Source: Gemmatimonadota bacterium
GTDB lineage: Bacteria > Gemmatimonadota > Gemmatimonadetes > Gemmatimonadales > Gemmatimonadaceae
Length of the DNA: 6,942 nucleotides
Direction of reading: 5' to 3'
NCBI GenBank assembly: GCA_947475795.1
Contig: CANJOX010000164.1
Coordinates: 1 to 6,942 of the forward strand
The notes under the pieces were generated by a model. The model searched no databases and was not told the DNA's origin. It worked only from the letters and a program-made list of their open reading frames with translations. The number at the start of each line of letters is the position of its first letter. Within the stretch, counting starts at the first letter, position 1. Below, one piece after another: positions 1 through 6,430 of the stretch. The position numbers and the translations under genes are program-made.

Positions 1-388
1 GCAGCCATGACTCCTGCTGACGTACGAAGCGGTGCACGGCGTCGTCATACGGCAACGTGTCGAGCCACGCGTTGAGGCGCGCGCGTTTGGCCGGGATCAC
101 GGTGGCGAAGTCGCATGTCTCGGCCGACGCGGATATCCCCTCGTGCCCGCATGCTGCGGCATCGGGCACGTGGATCAGCAGCGGATTACCGGCGAACGCC
201 GAGAAGCACTGGTACGGGCTGTCGCCGTATCCCGTTGGGCCCAGTGGGAGGACCTGCCAGATCTTCATGCCGGCGTCGGCAAGCCACCGGACGAAGCGGA
301 ACGCATCGGGACCGAGATCCCCGATGCCGCCGCGAGACGGGAGCGAGGTGGGATGCAGCAGGATGCCGGCAGCGCGGGGGAACAGCAT
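1..388 (-). CDS. malQ: 4-alpha-glucanotransferase (amylomaltase, GH77), N-terminal part; runs off the left edge
   Basis: Translating the minus strand from the ATG at 388-386 gives 129 residues before the window ends. MalQ disproportionates maltodextrins: it cleaves an alpha-1,4 glucan and transfers the dextrinyl part to another glucan or glucose, in the cytoplasm. The family N-terminus is unmistakable: HPTSLPS at residues 12-18, GIGDLG at 21-26, WQVLPLGPTGYGDSPYQ at 44-60 and FAGNP at 65-69. The catalytic Asp/Glu residues lie further along the protein and are outside the window, so activity cannot be judged. No Shine-Dalgarno sequence precedes the ATG, and no in-frame upstream start was found in the bases checked. 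The reading starts exactly where family members start (MLFPRAAGILLHPTSLPS). It is divergent from the symporter gene, with 88 bp between start codons. Family call is near certain; the absence of frameshifts can be vouched for only within this part. Confidence 0.95.
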   Translation of the reverse strand, partial: MLFPRAAGILLHPTSLPSRGGIGDLGPDAFRFVRWLADAGMKIWQVLPLGPTGYGDSPYQCFSAFAGNPLLIHVPDAAACGHEGISASAETCDFATVIPAKRARLNAWLDTLPYDDAVHRFVRQQESWL

Positions 389-394
389 AGATGG

Positions 395-400
395 ATAATA
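395..400 (-). promoter_or_regulatory. Candidate -10 box (TATTAT) for a leaderless malQ transcript
   Basis: Reading leftwards, TATTAT is followed by six bases (CCATCT) and then the malQ ATG. A start site the usual 6-7 bases after a -10 box would fall on or next to the A of the ATG, giving an mRNA with no 5' leader. This would fit the missing Shine-Dalgarno sequence. The -35 position (CCCCGT at a 17-bp spacer) does not match the consensus. This is an inference from spacing only. Confidence 0.4.
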
Positions 401-403
401 ATC

Positions 404-432
404 TTGACATGACGGAGACGGGGATGTTGGAT
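404..432 (+). promoter_or_regulatory. Candidate sigma-70-type promoter for the symporter operon
   Basis: A perfect -35 hexamer TTGACA lies at 404-409. At the ideal 17-bp spacing there is a weak -10 hexamer, TTGGAT, at 427-432 (3 of 6 consensus bases). Transcription would start near 439, leaving a leader of about 38 bases before the ATG at 477. It overlaps the region upstream of malQ on the other strand, so the two promoters may compete. The poor -10 keeps confidence low. Confidence 0.35.
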
Positions 433-476
433 GGCACACGACGAAGAACGCCATCGCCGATCACTCCAGCACCACC

Positions 477-2201
477 ATGACTCAGATTACCGCGTTGGAC
501 TATGTCGTGATGGCGATCTACTTCGCCGTCGTGCTCGGTATCGGCTGGGCGCTGCGCCGCGCGATGCGCACCTCGAACGACTTCCTCACATCGGGGCGTT
601 CGCTGCCGCCGTGGGTCACCGGGCTCGCGTTCCTGTCGGCCAATCTGGGCGCGCAGGAAGTGATCGGCATGGGCGCCTCGGGCGCCAAGTACGGCCTGGC
701 GACGGCGCATTTCTACTGGATCGGGGCCATCCCGGCGATGGTGTTCGTGGGCATCTTCATGATGCCGTTTTACTACGGGTCGAAGGCGCGCTCCGTCCCC
801 GAGTATCTCCGGCTGCGCTTCGACGAGAAAACACGCACGCTCAACGCCATCGCGTTCGCGGCGATGACGGTCTTCTCGAGCGGTGTGTCGATGTACGCGA
901 TGGGCAAGCTGCTCAACCTGCTGTTGGGCTGGGACTTCGATACCAGCGTGATGATCTCGGCCGGCATCGTCCTGGCCTACGTGCTGCTGGGCGGTCTCAC
1001 GAGCGCCATCTACAACGAAGTGCTGCAGTTCTTCATGATCGTCTTCGGCTTCGCCCCGCTGGTGTGGATCGGGCTCAAGAATGTGGGCGGCTGGAACGGC
1101 ATGACGGCGAAGCTGGCCACCGCCGCCACGGCGCGCGGTTTGCCCGAGTATGCGTACACGAACGTGTGGCAGGGGATGGGATCGGCCGCCACCAATGCGA
1201 TCGGTATCGAGTGGTTTGGCATGGTGATGGGGTTGGGTTTCGTGCTGTCGTTCGGCTACTGGTGCACCGACTTTCTCGTGGTGCAGCGCGCCATGGCCGC
1301 CAACTCGATGACCGCCGCCCGCCGCACGCCGCTCATCGCGGCCGTGCCGAAAATGCTCTTCCCGTTCCTCGTGATCGTGCCGGGGATGATTGCGCTGGCG
1401 ATGGGTGACCACGTGATTCCGGCCAAGCTCACGGCGGCCGGCACGCCGCTCATGGACAGCCTGGGCCATGTGGTCCTCGACTACGATCTCGCCACGCCCA
1501 TGATGCTGGTGAAGCTCTTCCCGACGGGCATGCTGGGGCTCGGTCTGACCGCGCTGATCGCGTCGTTCATGGCGGGGATGGCGGGCAACGTGACCGCGTT
1601 CAACACCGTGTGGACCTACGACATTTATCAGGCGCATCTCAAGCCCAACGGCAGCGACGATCACTACCTGTGGATGGGACGCGTGGCCACGGTGGGAGGG
1701 ATCGCGCTGTCGGTCGCCGCCGCGTATGTCGCGGGGGCGTTCAATAACATCATGGAGTTCCTGCAGCTCGTGTTCGCGTTCGTAAACGCGCCGCTGTTCG
1801 CCACGTTTGCCCTGGGCATGTTCTGGAAGCGCAGCACGGGACACGGCGCGTTCTGGGGGCTCGTGGCCGGCACGGTCGCGCCCGCCATTCATCATGGCAT
1901 CTCCCTCGCGGCGGGCTCATCGCCCGGGGTGAAGGGTGGATACCTCGACACGCTGCTGACGTACCCCAGTGAAATGGCGCAGACGTTCTGGACGGCGATC
2001 GCGGCCTTCACCACCTGCTTCGTGGTCACCATCGTGGTCAGCCTGCTGACGGCGCCACGGTCGGACACCGAACTCGAAGGGCTGGTGTACTCGCTGACAC
2101 CCAAGCCGGTGGACGACGTGCGCCACTGGTATCAGAAGCCGTCGGTGTTTGCGCTGGCCGTGCTGGTCGGCATGGGGCTGCTCAACGTACTCTTCTTCTA
2201 A
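477..2201 (+). CDS. Sodium:solute symporter, SSS/SLC5 family
   Basis: A 574-residue, very hydrophobic protein of about 13 membrane helices, the usual size for the SSS family (PutP, PanF, SGLT). These inner-membrane proteins import a solute driven by the Na+ gradient. Family hallmarks are SGRSLPPW at 39-46, the first core helix with SANLGAQEVIGMGASG at 54-69 (vSGLT equivalent: SNISAEQFIGM), SVPEYLRLRF at 106-115, and the eighth core helix running into the WTYDIYQ motif at 379-385. An ungapped alignment recalled from memory places A366-G367 where PutP has S340-T341 and vSGLT has S364-S365, the Na2 cation ligands. The vSGLT galactose-contacting E68-Q69 pair becomes Q60-E61, so a sugar substrate cannot be assumed despite the neighbouring malQ. 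The ATG at 477 is the only plausible in-frame start near the conserved N-terminus; no Shine-Dalgarno sequence precedes it. It is the first gene of a three-gene cluster. Substrate unknown. Confidence 0.93.
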   Translation: MTQITALDYVVMAIYFAVVLGIGWALRRAMRTSNDFLTSGRSLPPWVTGLAFLSANLGAQEVIGMGASGAKYGLATAHFYWIGAIPAMVFVGIFMMPFYYGSKARSVPEYLRLRFDEKTRTLNAIAFAAMTVFSSGVSMYAMGKLLNLLLGWDFDTSVMISAGIVLAYVLLGGLTSAIYNEVLQFFMIVFGFAPLVWIGLKNVGGWNGMTAKLATAATARGLPEYAYTNVWQGMGSAATNAIGIEWFGMVMGLGFVLSFGYWCTDFLVVQRAMAANSMTAARRTPLIAAVPKMLFPFLVIVPGMIALAMGDHVIPAKLTAAGTPLMDSLGHVVLDYDLATPMMLVKLFPTGMLGLGLTALIASFMAGMAGNVTAFNTVWTYDIYQAHLKPNGSDDHYLWMGRVATVGGIALSVAAAYVAGAFNNIMEFLQLVFAFVNAPLFATFALGMFWKRSTGHGAFWGLVAGTVAPAIHHGISLAAGSSPGVKGGYLDTLLTYPSEMAQTFWTAIAAFTTCFVVTIVVSLLTAPRSDTELEGLVYSLTPKPVDDVRHWYQKPSVFALAVLVGMGLLNVLFF

Positions 2202-2236
2202 GCGCCCTCCTTCTTTTTCACATCGGACGCCGACCC

Positions 2237-2470
2237 ATGAGTGCCTCTTCCGCACTGGACCTTCGCCTGCCGATCGGCCTGCTGTTCCTGCTGCTCGGCG
2301 CCATCCTCACCGTGTTCGGCGTCATGACAAACGCCGACCCGGCGATGTACCTGCCGTCGGCGGGGGTGAACATCAATCTCGTGTGGGGCATCGTGCTGAT
2401 CGGATTCGGCCTCGTGATGACCGGTCTTGCCCTGCGGGCCACGATGCGGCGCACGCGGCGGGGCGTTTGA
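2237..2470 (+). CDS. Small two-helix membrane protein, possible symporter partner
   Basis: A 77-residue protein with two membrane helices, roughly residues 11-30 (LPIGLLFLLLGAILTVFGVM) and 46-66. They are joined by a loop ending in YLPSAGVNINLVWG, and the tail is basic (RRTRRGV). The positive-inside rule suggests the tail is cytoplasmic, with the loop outside. It begins 35 bp after the symporter stop and overlaps the next gene by one base, so all three are almost certainly cotranscribed. Small membrane proteins of this general kind accompany SSS transporters in several bacteria (for example the YhdT-type protein next to PanF). From memory, proteins of the LDLRxPIG...GxNxNLxWG type also occur beside symporters in related phyla. 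No catalytic residues are visible. A role as an accessory or assembly subunit is inferred from context. No clear Shine-Dalgarno sequence precedes the ATG. Confidence 0.85.
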   Translation: MSASSALDLRLPIGLLFLLLGAILTVFGVMTNADPAMYLPSAGVNINLVWGIVLIGFGLVMTGLALRATMRRTRRGV

Positions 2471-3153
2471 TGCGCCGCCGCCTGCTCGGGAAACAGCTGC
2501 GCGACTACTCGATCATCACGTGGTTTTTCGAGCGTGTGTTCTGGTTCCTGCACCAGCTTTCGCCCAGTCGTGTGGCGGGGGGAAGCCGCGTGGCGCACGT
2601 GAACTCCGAGGCGTTCCGGCAGAACCCGAAGGCGGCCACGGCGATCCGGTCGCGCCGCAAGGAGTTGTACATCCTCACGTGGTTCGCGATCGAGATGCTG
2701 TTGTTGGTGTTTGCCGAGCTCGAGGCCGGGTGGCCGCTGTGGATTCCGCGGGTGCTCGCCACGATCCGCATTCTCGACATTTTTCAGTCGTCGGTAAACC
2801 TGAGTGTGTTCGACCAGCTACGTACCGACGAGCGCATCGTGATCTCGTCGGCGGTGCGCACGCTGGTGCTCAGCTTTCTGAACTATCTCGAGCTGCTCAT
2901 CTGCTTCGGCATCGTGTACGTGACCATGCTCGAGCAGCTCGCCGGTGCCGAGACGTGGCTCGACGCGATCTACTTCAGCGTGGTCACGCAACTCACCATC
3001 GGCTACGGCGACATCCGGCCTGTGGGCACGGCCCGCTTCGTGAGTGCGATGCAGGGGCTCGTGGCGGTGGCGTTCACGATCCTGATTCTGGGGCGCATCG
3101 TGTCGGTGCTGCCGAAAATCGAGAGCGTGATGAAACACTCGCCGGACGACTGA
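2470..3153 (+). CDS. Potassium-channel-like protein (Ion_trans_2 pore domain)
   Basis: A 227-residue protein whose ATG shares its A with the TGA stop of the preceding gene (TGATG), implying translational coupling. This start is preferred over longer in-frame readings, which would run through the 77-residue gene and add basic, non-membrane sequence. The C-terminal half is a K+-channel pore module: an outer helix around 130-153, a pore helix from about 163, the selectivity filter TIGYGD at 176-181, and an inner helix at about 188-213 containing an AMQGLVAVAF stretch. Upstream lie a basic cytoplasmic N-terminus (1-65), a hydrophobic helix at 67-84 and a possible further helix at 88-107 with Arg94 and Arg100. 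There is no TrkA/RCK regulatory domain; the protein ends 13 residues after the inner helix. The filter predicts K+ conduction across the inner membrane. Gating is unknown. Confidence 0.88.
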   Translation: MRRRLLGKQLRDYSIITWFFERVFWFLHQLSPSRVAGGSRVAHVNSEAFRQNPKAATAIRSRRKELYILTWFAIEMLLLVFAELEAGWPLWIPRVLATIRILDIFQSSVNLSVFDQLRTDERIVISSAVRTLVLSFLNYLELLICFGIVYVTMLEQLAGAETWLDAIYFSVVTQLTIGYGDIRPVGTARFVSAMQGLVAVAFTILILGRIVSVLPKIESVMKHSPDD

Positions 3154-3159
3154 CGCCGG

Positions 3160-6100
3160 TTAGCGCACGATCACTTCGATGGCGGTCATCGCGAGCGGGT
3201 TGTTGCAGTAGTCGAACGTTGGCCGCGCGTCGGGGTTGGTGCTGCGTTCACAGTTTCTGTCGTCGTGTTCCTGTCCTCGCGGATACGCCACCTTCGTGAG
3301 GATCATGCCACGGCGCTGCGCCTCCAGGATCACGCTGTCGGGGAGCGAGGCGAGGTCATTGCCGTCGCCCCACACCGGCGTGCCCACCGTCCAATTCGTT
3401 CGCGACAGGATGAAGCCGCCGGACGGTTCCGCCGCGATGGCCATCAGGATCCAGTAGCGCCCCGGCGTACGCGGCGCCTGCTTCGCGATCGGGATATCAA
3501 TGACCTCGCGGCGCACCGGGGTGGCGGCTGGATACAAATCCTGTCCCACGATCGCCGCGTCTCCCCACGTGGGGCTCACCGCCAGCCACACCGAGGCCGC
3601 ACTCCACTGGGCGTTGTACTCGATTTGCACCAGCCCATCGATCGCGGCGCCGGGGGCGACCTCGATGCGGGCCCGCGATGTGGTGACCGGCTGACCGGCC
3701 AGCCGACCATCGAGGATGCGCATCGAGCCGGCATCGACGCCGCCGGCGATGCTAGTGGCAACGCGCGGCAGGACGAAGTCCACCGAGCGATAGCCGTCGG
3801 CTTCGAACCGCAAGGCGACCGCATCGTCGCGCACGCGCAGCCGTAACGTGCCGAACGACGCCATGCCGCTGTCCGACAGCACGGAATCGCCCGCCAGGAT
3901 CTCCGCACCGTTCGTCAACGCGCGGACACGTACCATGGTGGGCGGGTCGTCGGGGCGCGCGTCACCCAGTTGTACGATCAGCGCGGGTGTGGGACGCATG
4001 GCACCCTCGGCAAACTGATTAGCGACATAGAACGTGGCCGCCGTCTGCGCCAGCGTGAGCGACGGCACCCGGATCGCGGACCAGGCCATGCCCATCGTCA
4101 CCATGGCAACGAGTAAGGCGGCGATCGCGACCACGCGCGCGCGTACCGAGGGCACGCGCTGCCACACCGGGACGCGCGAGAGCAGGGTACGTACGCGCGC
4201 CGCCGGCAGTACCTCGGCGATGGTGTCGCCCAGCAGGTCCTGCGCGTGGCGCGGATCGCCGCTGCGGCGTGCGCGCGCCACGATCCGTTCGAACACGATG
4301 GCGGCCCGCGCATCGTCGTGCGCGCGGACATAGAGCCGCACGGCGGTGGCGAAGCCTTCGTGTCGGGCCGACGCCGCCAGCGCGGCGGCCAGTGTCCGGC
4401 GCGCGGTGCGCAGCTCCTCGGCGGAGCACAGGGCCTGCGTGCGCTCGAGGACCACGTCGTGCGACGGCTGCCACTCGTCGTTCTCGCGCAGCACAAAGCC
4501 CTTGGCCTCGAGGCCGCGCAGCGCCACGGCGGCATCGGGGGCGCAAGCCGCCAGCGTGTCGGGCGTGAGCGGGGTGCCGGCCACGGCAAAGATGGCCAGC
4601 AGCCCCCGCTCGTCGTCGCCGCAGGCGCGCAGCCGGTGGTCGAGGGGTGAGGCGATGGCCGACTCCCGTGCAGCGCGCGTCCAGTCGGGCGAGCTCCAGC
4701 GTCCCTCGCGCCACAACAGATCGCCTCGCTCCTGCGCCAGCGACAGGCGTTCCACGACCCCCAGCGGCATGCCCTGGCAGGCGTCGGCCACGGCCGTGAT
4801 GAAGTGCTGGGCCTCCTCGTGCTCCGGCCATTCGCCGCTGCTCCGGATAGCATCGATGACGGCCTCGTGTGCCAAGGGCACCAGCGGCAACGACACCAGC
4901 GCCCGATGTTCCACGAGCCCGGCGGCCCCGCCGCGCGACGTGGCCACCACCATGAGCGCCAGATCGGTGCTGCGCCCCATCACGATCGCCATCAGCTGGC
5001 GGGACGCGGTGTCGGCCCAGTGCAGATCGTCCAGCAGGAGGGCGAGCGGGTCCTGTTCGGCGATCGCCGAGATGAGGTCGTAGAGGGCGAGGGCGCGGCG
5101 TCGCACCGCCTCGCCCCCTTCAATCGGCGACGGGGTGACGGCGAAGACACTGGCCAGCCCCGGATCGAGGGCCACCAGCTCGCGGGCGCTGTCGGTGTTG
5201 ATGCCGGCGGCGCCAGGTTGCGAGGCTAGCGCGTGCGCGATCGCCGCCGCGAAGCCGAACGGCACCTCCCGTTCACCGGGATTGGCGCGCACGGTCACCG
5301 CCCGCCCCCGCCGCCCCTGACAGCGCCCCGCGATGGCCGACAGCAGGCGGCTCTTGCCGATCCCAGCCCCGCCGGTGATCGACACAATTTGCGTGACGCC
5401 CGCCCGGGCGCGGCTCCACGCCGCGAGCACGACGGTGAAACTGTCTTCGCGTCCCACCAGATCGAGGGTCACCTGCATCACGGCGTCGCCGGCGTGCTCG
5501 CCTCCCACCGGTGCCCCCGGTCCGTCGCTCTCACGCGCCTGTGCCACCGCCGCCGCGGCACGCGCGGACAGCGGCGCCTCCTCCGCGCGCGCCAGCTGCT
5601 CGAGCACCTCGGCTTCGCGCCGCGCGGCCCCACGATCCCCCAGCAGTAGCAGCACGTCGACGGCGATCCGTCGCGCCTCGGGGTGCGCGGGGGCCACCTG
5701 CAGCAGGCGATCCAACGCCTCGCGCCCCTGCGCCGGCCGCCCGCGGGTGACGAGGTCGCGTAGATACGGTTCGGCCACCCGCAGCAGCGACTCTTCGAGG
5801 TGCCGGCGTTCCAGCGCCGCCCAGTCTTCGAAGGCATCACCGTCGGGGAGCGACAATCCATCCAGAAACGGACCGCTATAGACCTGCAGGGCCCCCGCGC
5901 CATCGTCGCGGTGGACCGCCTCGAGGAACTGCTCGCGGTCGGTGGCCACCGACGGGTCCAGCCGGACGACGACATCGTCGCGGGTTTCGAGGGCATCACC
6001 GATGGCGCGCCGCAGCCGCCAGAGCGCTTGCCGGAGGTTGTGTCGGGCGCGGTCACTGCCGGCCTGCGGCCAGAGCAACGAGGCCAGCAGATCGCGGGAA

Positions 6101-6288
6101 TGGTCGCGGTTGCGCGCGCTGGCGCAGTATGCCAACAGGGCAAGCGGCTTGCCGGCGCCGAGGAGTCGTTCGGTGCCGGGTCCCGCCGGTCCCGTACCGA
6201 CCAGCTCCGTCGTGCCAAGCGTTTTCAGCACGAACGAAACTGGTCGGTCGGAATCCTGCGATTTCAAGACGTTCGGCAAGGCATTCAT
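3160..6288 (-). CDS. Membrane-anchored SARP/BTAD-type transcriptional regulator with STAND ATPase and extracytoplasmic domain
   Basis: A 1042-residue protein. Residues 18-115 form an OmpR-type winged helix as in SARP activators (GKPLALLAY at 46-54, SRDLLASLLWP at 64-74, ARHNLRQALWRLRRAIG at 81-97). Residues about 118-250 are the helical BTAD domain (YSGPFLDGLSL at 137-147). A STAND/AAA_16-type ATPase follows from LVGRE at 277-281, with Walker A GGAGIGKS at 306-313 and Walker B LALLLDDLHWAD at 415-426. Residues 540-715 are helical, possibly TPR-like. A single membrane helix spans about 717-738, preceded by Arg716 and Arg718, placing the N-terminus in the cytoplasm. Residues 739-1042 are beta-rich and contain just two cysteines, C1013 and C1028, a likely disulfide. 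The protein should bind DNA while tethered to the membrane and sense something outside. The ATG at 6288 starts just before the winged helix; an in-frame ATG at 6306 is followed at once by a stop. It is convergent with the channel gene and divergent from the vWA gene. Confidence 0.92.
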   Translation of the reverse strand: MNALPNVLKSQDSDRPVSFVLKTLGTTELVGTGPAGPGTERLLGAGKPLALLAYCASARNRDHSRDLLASLLWPQAGSDRARHNLRQALWRLRRAIGDALETRDDVVVRLDPSVATDREQFLEAVHRDDGAGALQVYSGPFLDGLSLPDGDAFEDWAALERRHLEESLLRVAEPYLRDLVTRGRPAQGREALDRLLQVAPAHPEARRIAVDVLLLLGDRGAARREAEVLEQLARAEEAPLSARAAAAVAQARESDGPGAPVGGEHAGDAVMQVTLDLVGREDSFTVVLAAWSRARAGVTQIVSITGGAGIGKSRLLSAIAGRCQGRRGRAVTVRANPGEREVPFGFAAAIAHALASQPGAAGINTDSARELVALDPGLASVFAVTPSPIEGGEAVRRRALALYDLISAIAEQDPLALLLDDLHWADTASRQLMAIVMGRSTDLALMVVATSRGGAAGLVEHRALVSLPLVPLAHEAVIDAIRSSGEWPEHEEAQHFITAVADACQGMPLGVVERLSLAQERGDLLWREGRWSSPDWTRAARESAIASPLDHRLRACGDDERGLLAIFAVAGTPLTPDTLAACAPDAAVALRGLEAKGFVLRENDEWQPSHDVVLERTQALCSAEELRTARRTLAAALAASARHEGFATAVRLYVRAHDDARAAIVFERIVARARRSGDPRHAQDLLGDTIAEVLPAARVRTLLSRVPVWQRVPSVRARVVAIAALLVAMVTMGMAWSAIRVPSLTLAQTAATFYVANQFAEGAMRPTPALIVQLGDARPDDPPTMVRVRALTNGAEILAGDSVLSDSGMASFGTLRLRVRDDAVALRFEADGYRSVDFVLPRVATSIAGGVDAGSMRILDGRLAGQPVTTSRARIEVAPGAAIDGLVQIEYNAQWSAASVWLAVSPTWGDAAIVGQDLYPAATPVRREVIDIPIAKQAPRTPGRYWILMAIAAEPSGGFILSRTNWTVGTPVWGDGNDLASLPDSVILEAQRRGMILTKVAYPRGQEHDDRNCERSTNPDARPTFDYCNNPLAMTAIEVIVR

Positions 6289-6300
6289 TGCCCTGGATCA

Positions 6301-6333
6301 TGTCATGGCGGTGTCATTTCAGCGTCATTTTTG
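6301..6333 (+). repeat. Three GTCAT direct repeats at exact 11-bp spacing; candidate SARP/BTAD operator
   Basis: TGTCAT at 6301-6306, TGTCAT at 6312-6317 and CGTCAT at 6323-6328 begin exactly 11 bp apart, about one helical turn. Each 11-bp unit also ends in G (6311, 6322, 6333), giving a consensus of roughly yGTCATkkyrG. SARP activators such as ActII-ORF4, DnrI and AfsR are known to bind heptamer direct repeats with 11-bp periodicity through their winged helix. A SARP-type gene starts 12 bp to the left. Seen: the repeats and their phase. Inferred: that this regulator binds them, for autoregulation, for control of the vWA gene, or both. No good -10 box sits at the usual distance beyond the repeats in either direction. 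Confidence 0.55.
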
Positions 6334-6354
6334 CTCTCCGCACCGAAAGACGGA

Positions 6355-6375
6355 CGTTTTGCCCCATCAAAAACG
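6355..6375. repeat. Short inverted repeat in the divergent intergenic region
   Basis: CGTTTT at 6355-6360 pairs with AAAACG at 6370-6375 around a 9-base spacer. It lies between the direct repeats and the vWA start. It could be a weak operator or a small hairpin in a vWA leader. The arms are only six bases and A/T-rich in the middle, so chance is a real explanation. The remainder of 6289-6430 shows no convincing promoter; CACTAT at 6396-6401 is only a poor -10 candidate. Confidence 0.2.
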
Positions 6376-6419
6376 GGACTGTCACACCCCTTCCTCACTA
6401 TGAACGCATCCTCCAACGC

Positions 6420-6423
6420 GGAG
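6420..6423 (+). promoter_or_regulatory. Ribosome binding site of the vWA gene
   Basis: GGAG lies seven bases before the ATG at 6431, a normal Shine-Dalgarno spacing. It decides the start in favour of 6431 over the ATG at 6400, which is in a different frame. It is the only clear Shine-Dalgarno sequence in front of any gene in the window. Confidence 0.6.
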
Positions 6424-6430
6424 TTTTTCA

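Noticed and set aside
431..1408. Plus-strand open frame of 325 codons overlapping the symporter
   Set aside because: It is out of frame with the clearly homologous symporter, has an Arg/Ala/Gly-rich low-information translation, and matches no family.
186..1895. Long open frame on the minus strand (569 codons)
   Set aside because: It lies antisense to the symporter and also overlaps malQ in another frame. Its translation is dominated by His, Arg, Glu and Gln with no recognisable motif, as expected for the complement of a G+C-rich gene.
3142..3159. CCGG...CCGG inverted repeat as a bidirectional terminator between the convergent genes
   Set aside because: The arms are four bases, the flanking bases do not extend the pairing, and no T-tract follows on either strand.
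2427..3299. Plus-strand open frame of 290 codons over the channel gene
   Set aside because: It is a shadow of the channel reading frame, which carries the TIGYGD filter. It also crosses the convergent stop junction into the regulator's antisense strand.
4346..5083. Plus-strand open frame of 245 codons inside the regulator gene
   Set aside because: It is Ser/Arg/Ala-rich antisense translation of the ATPase region and has no motif.
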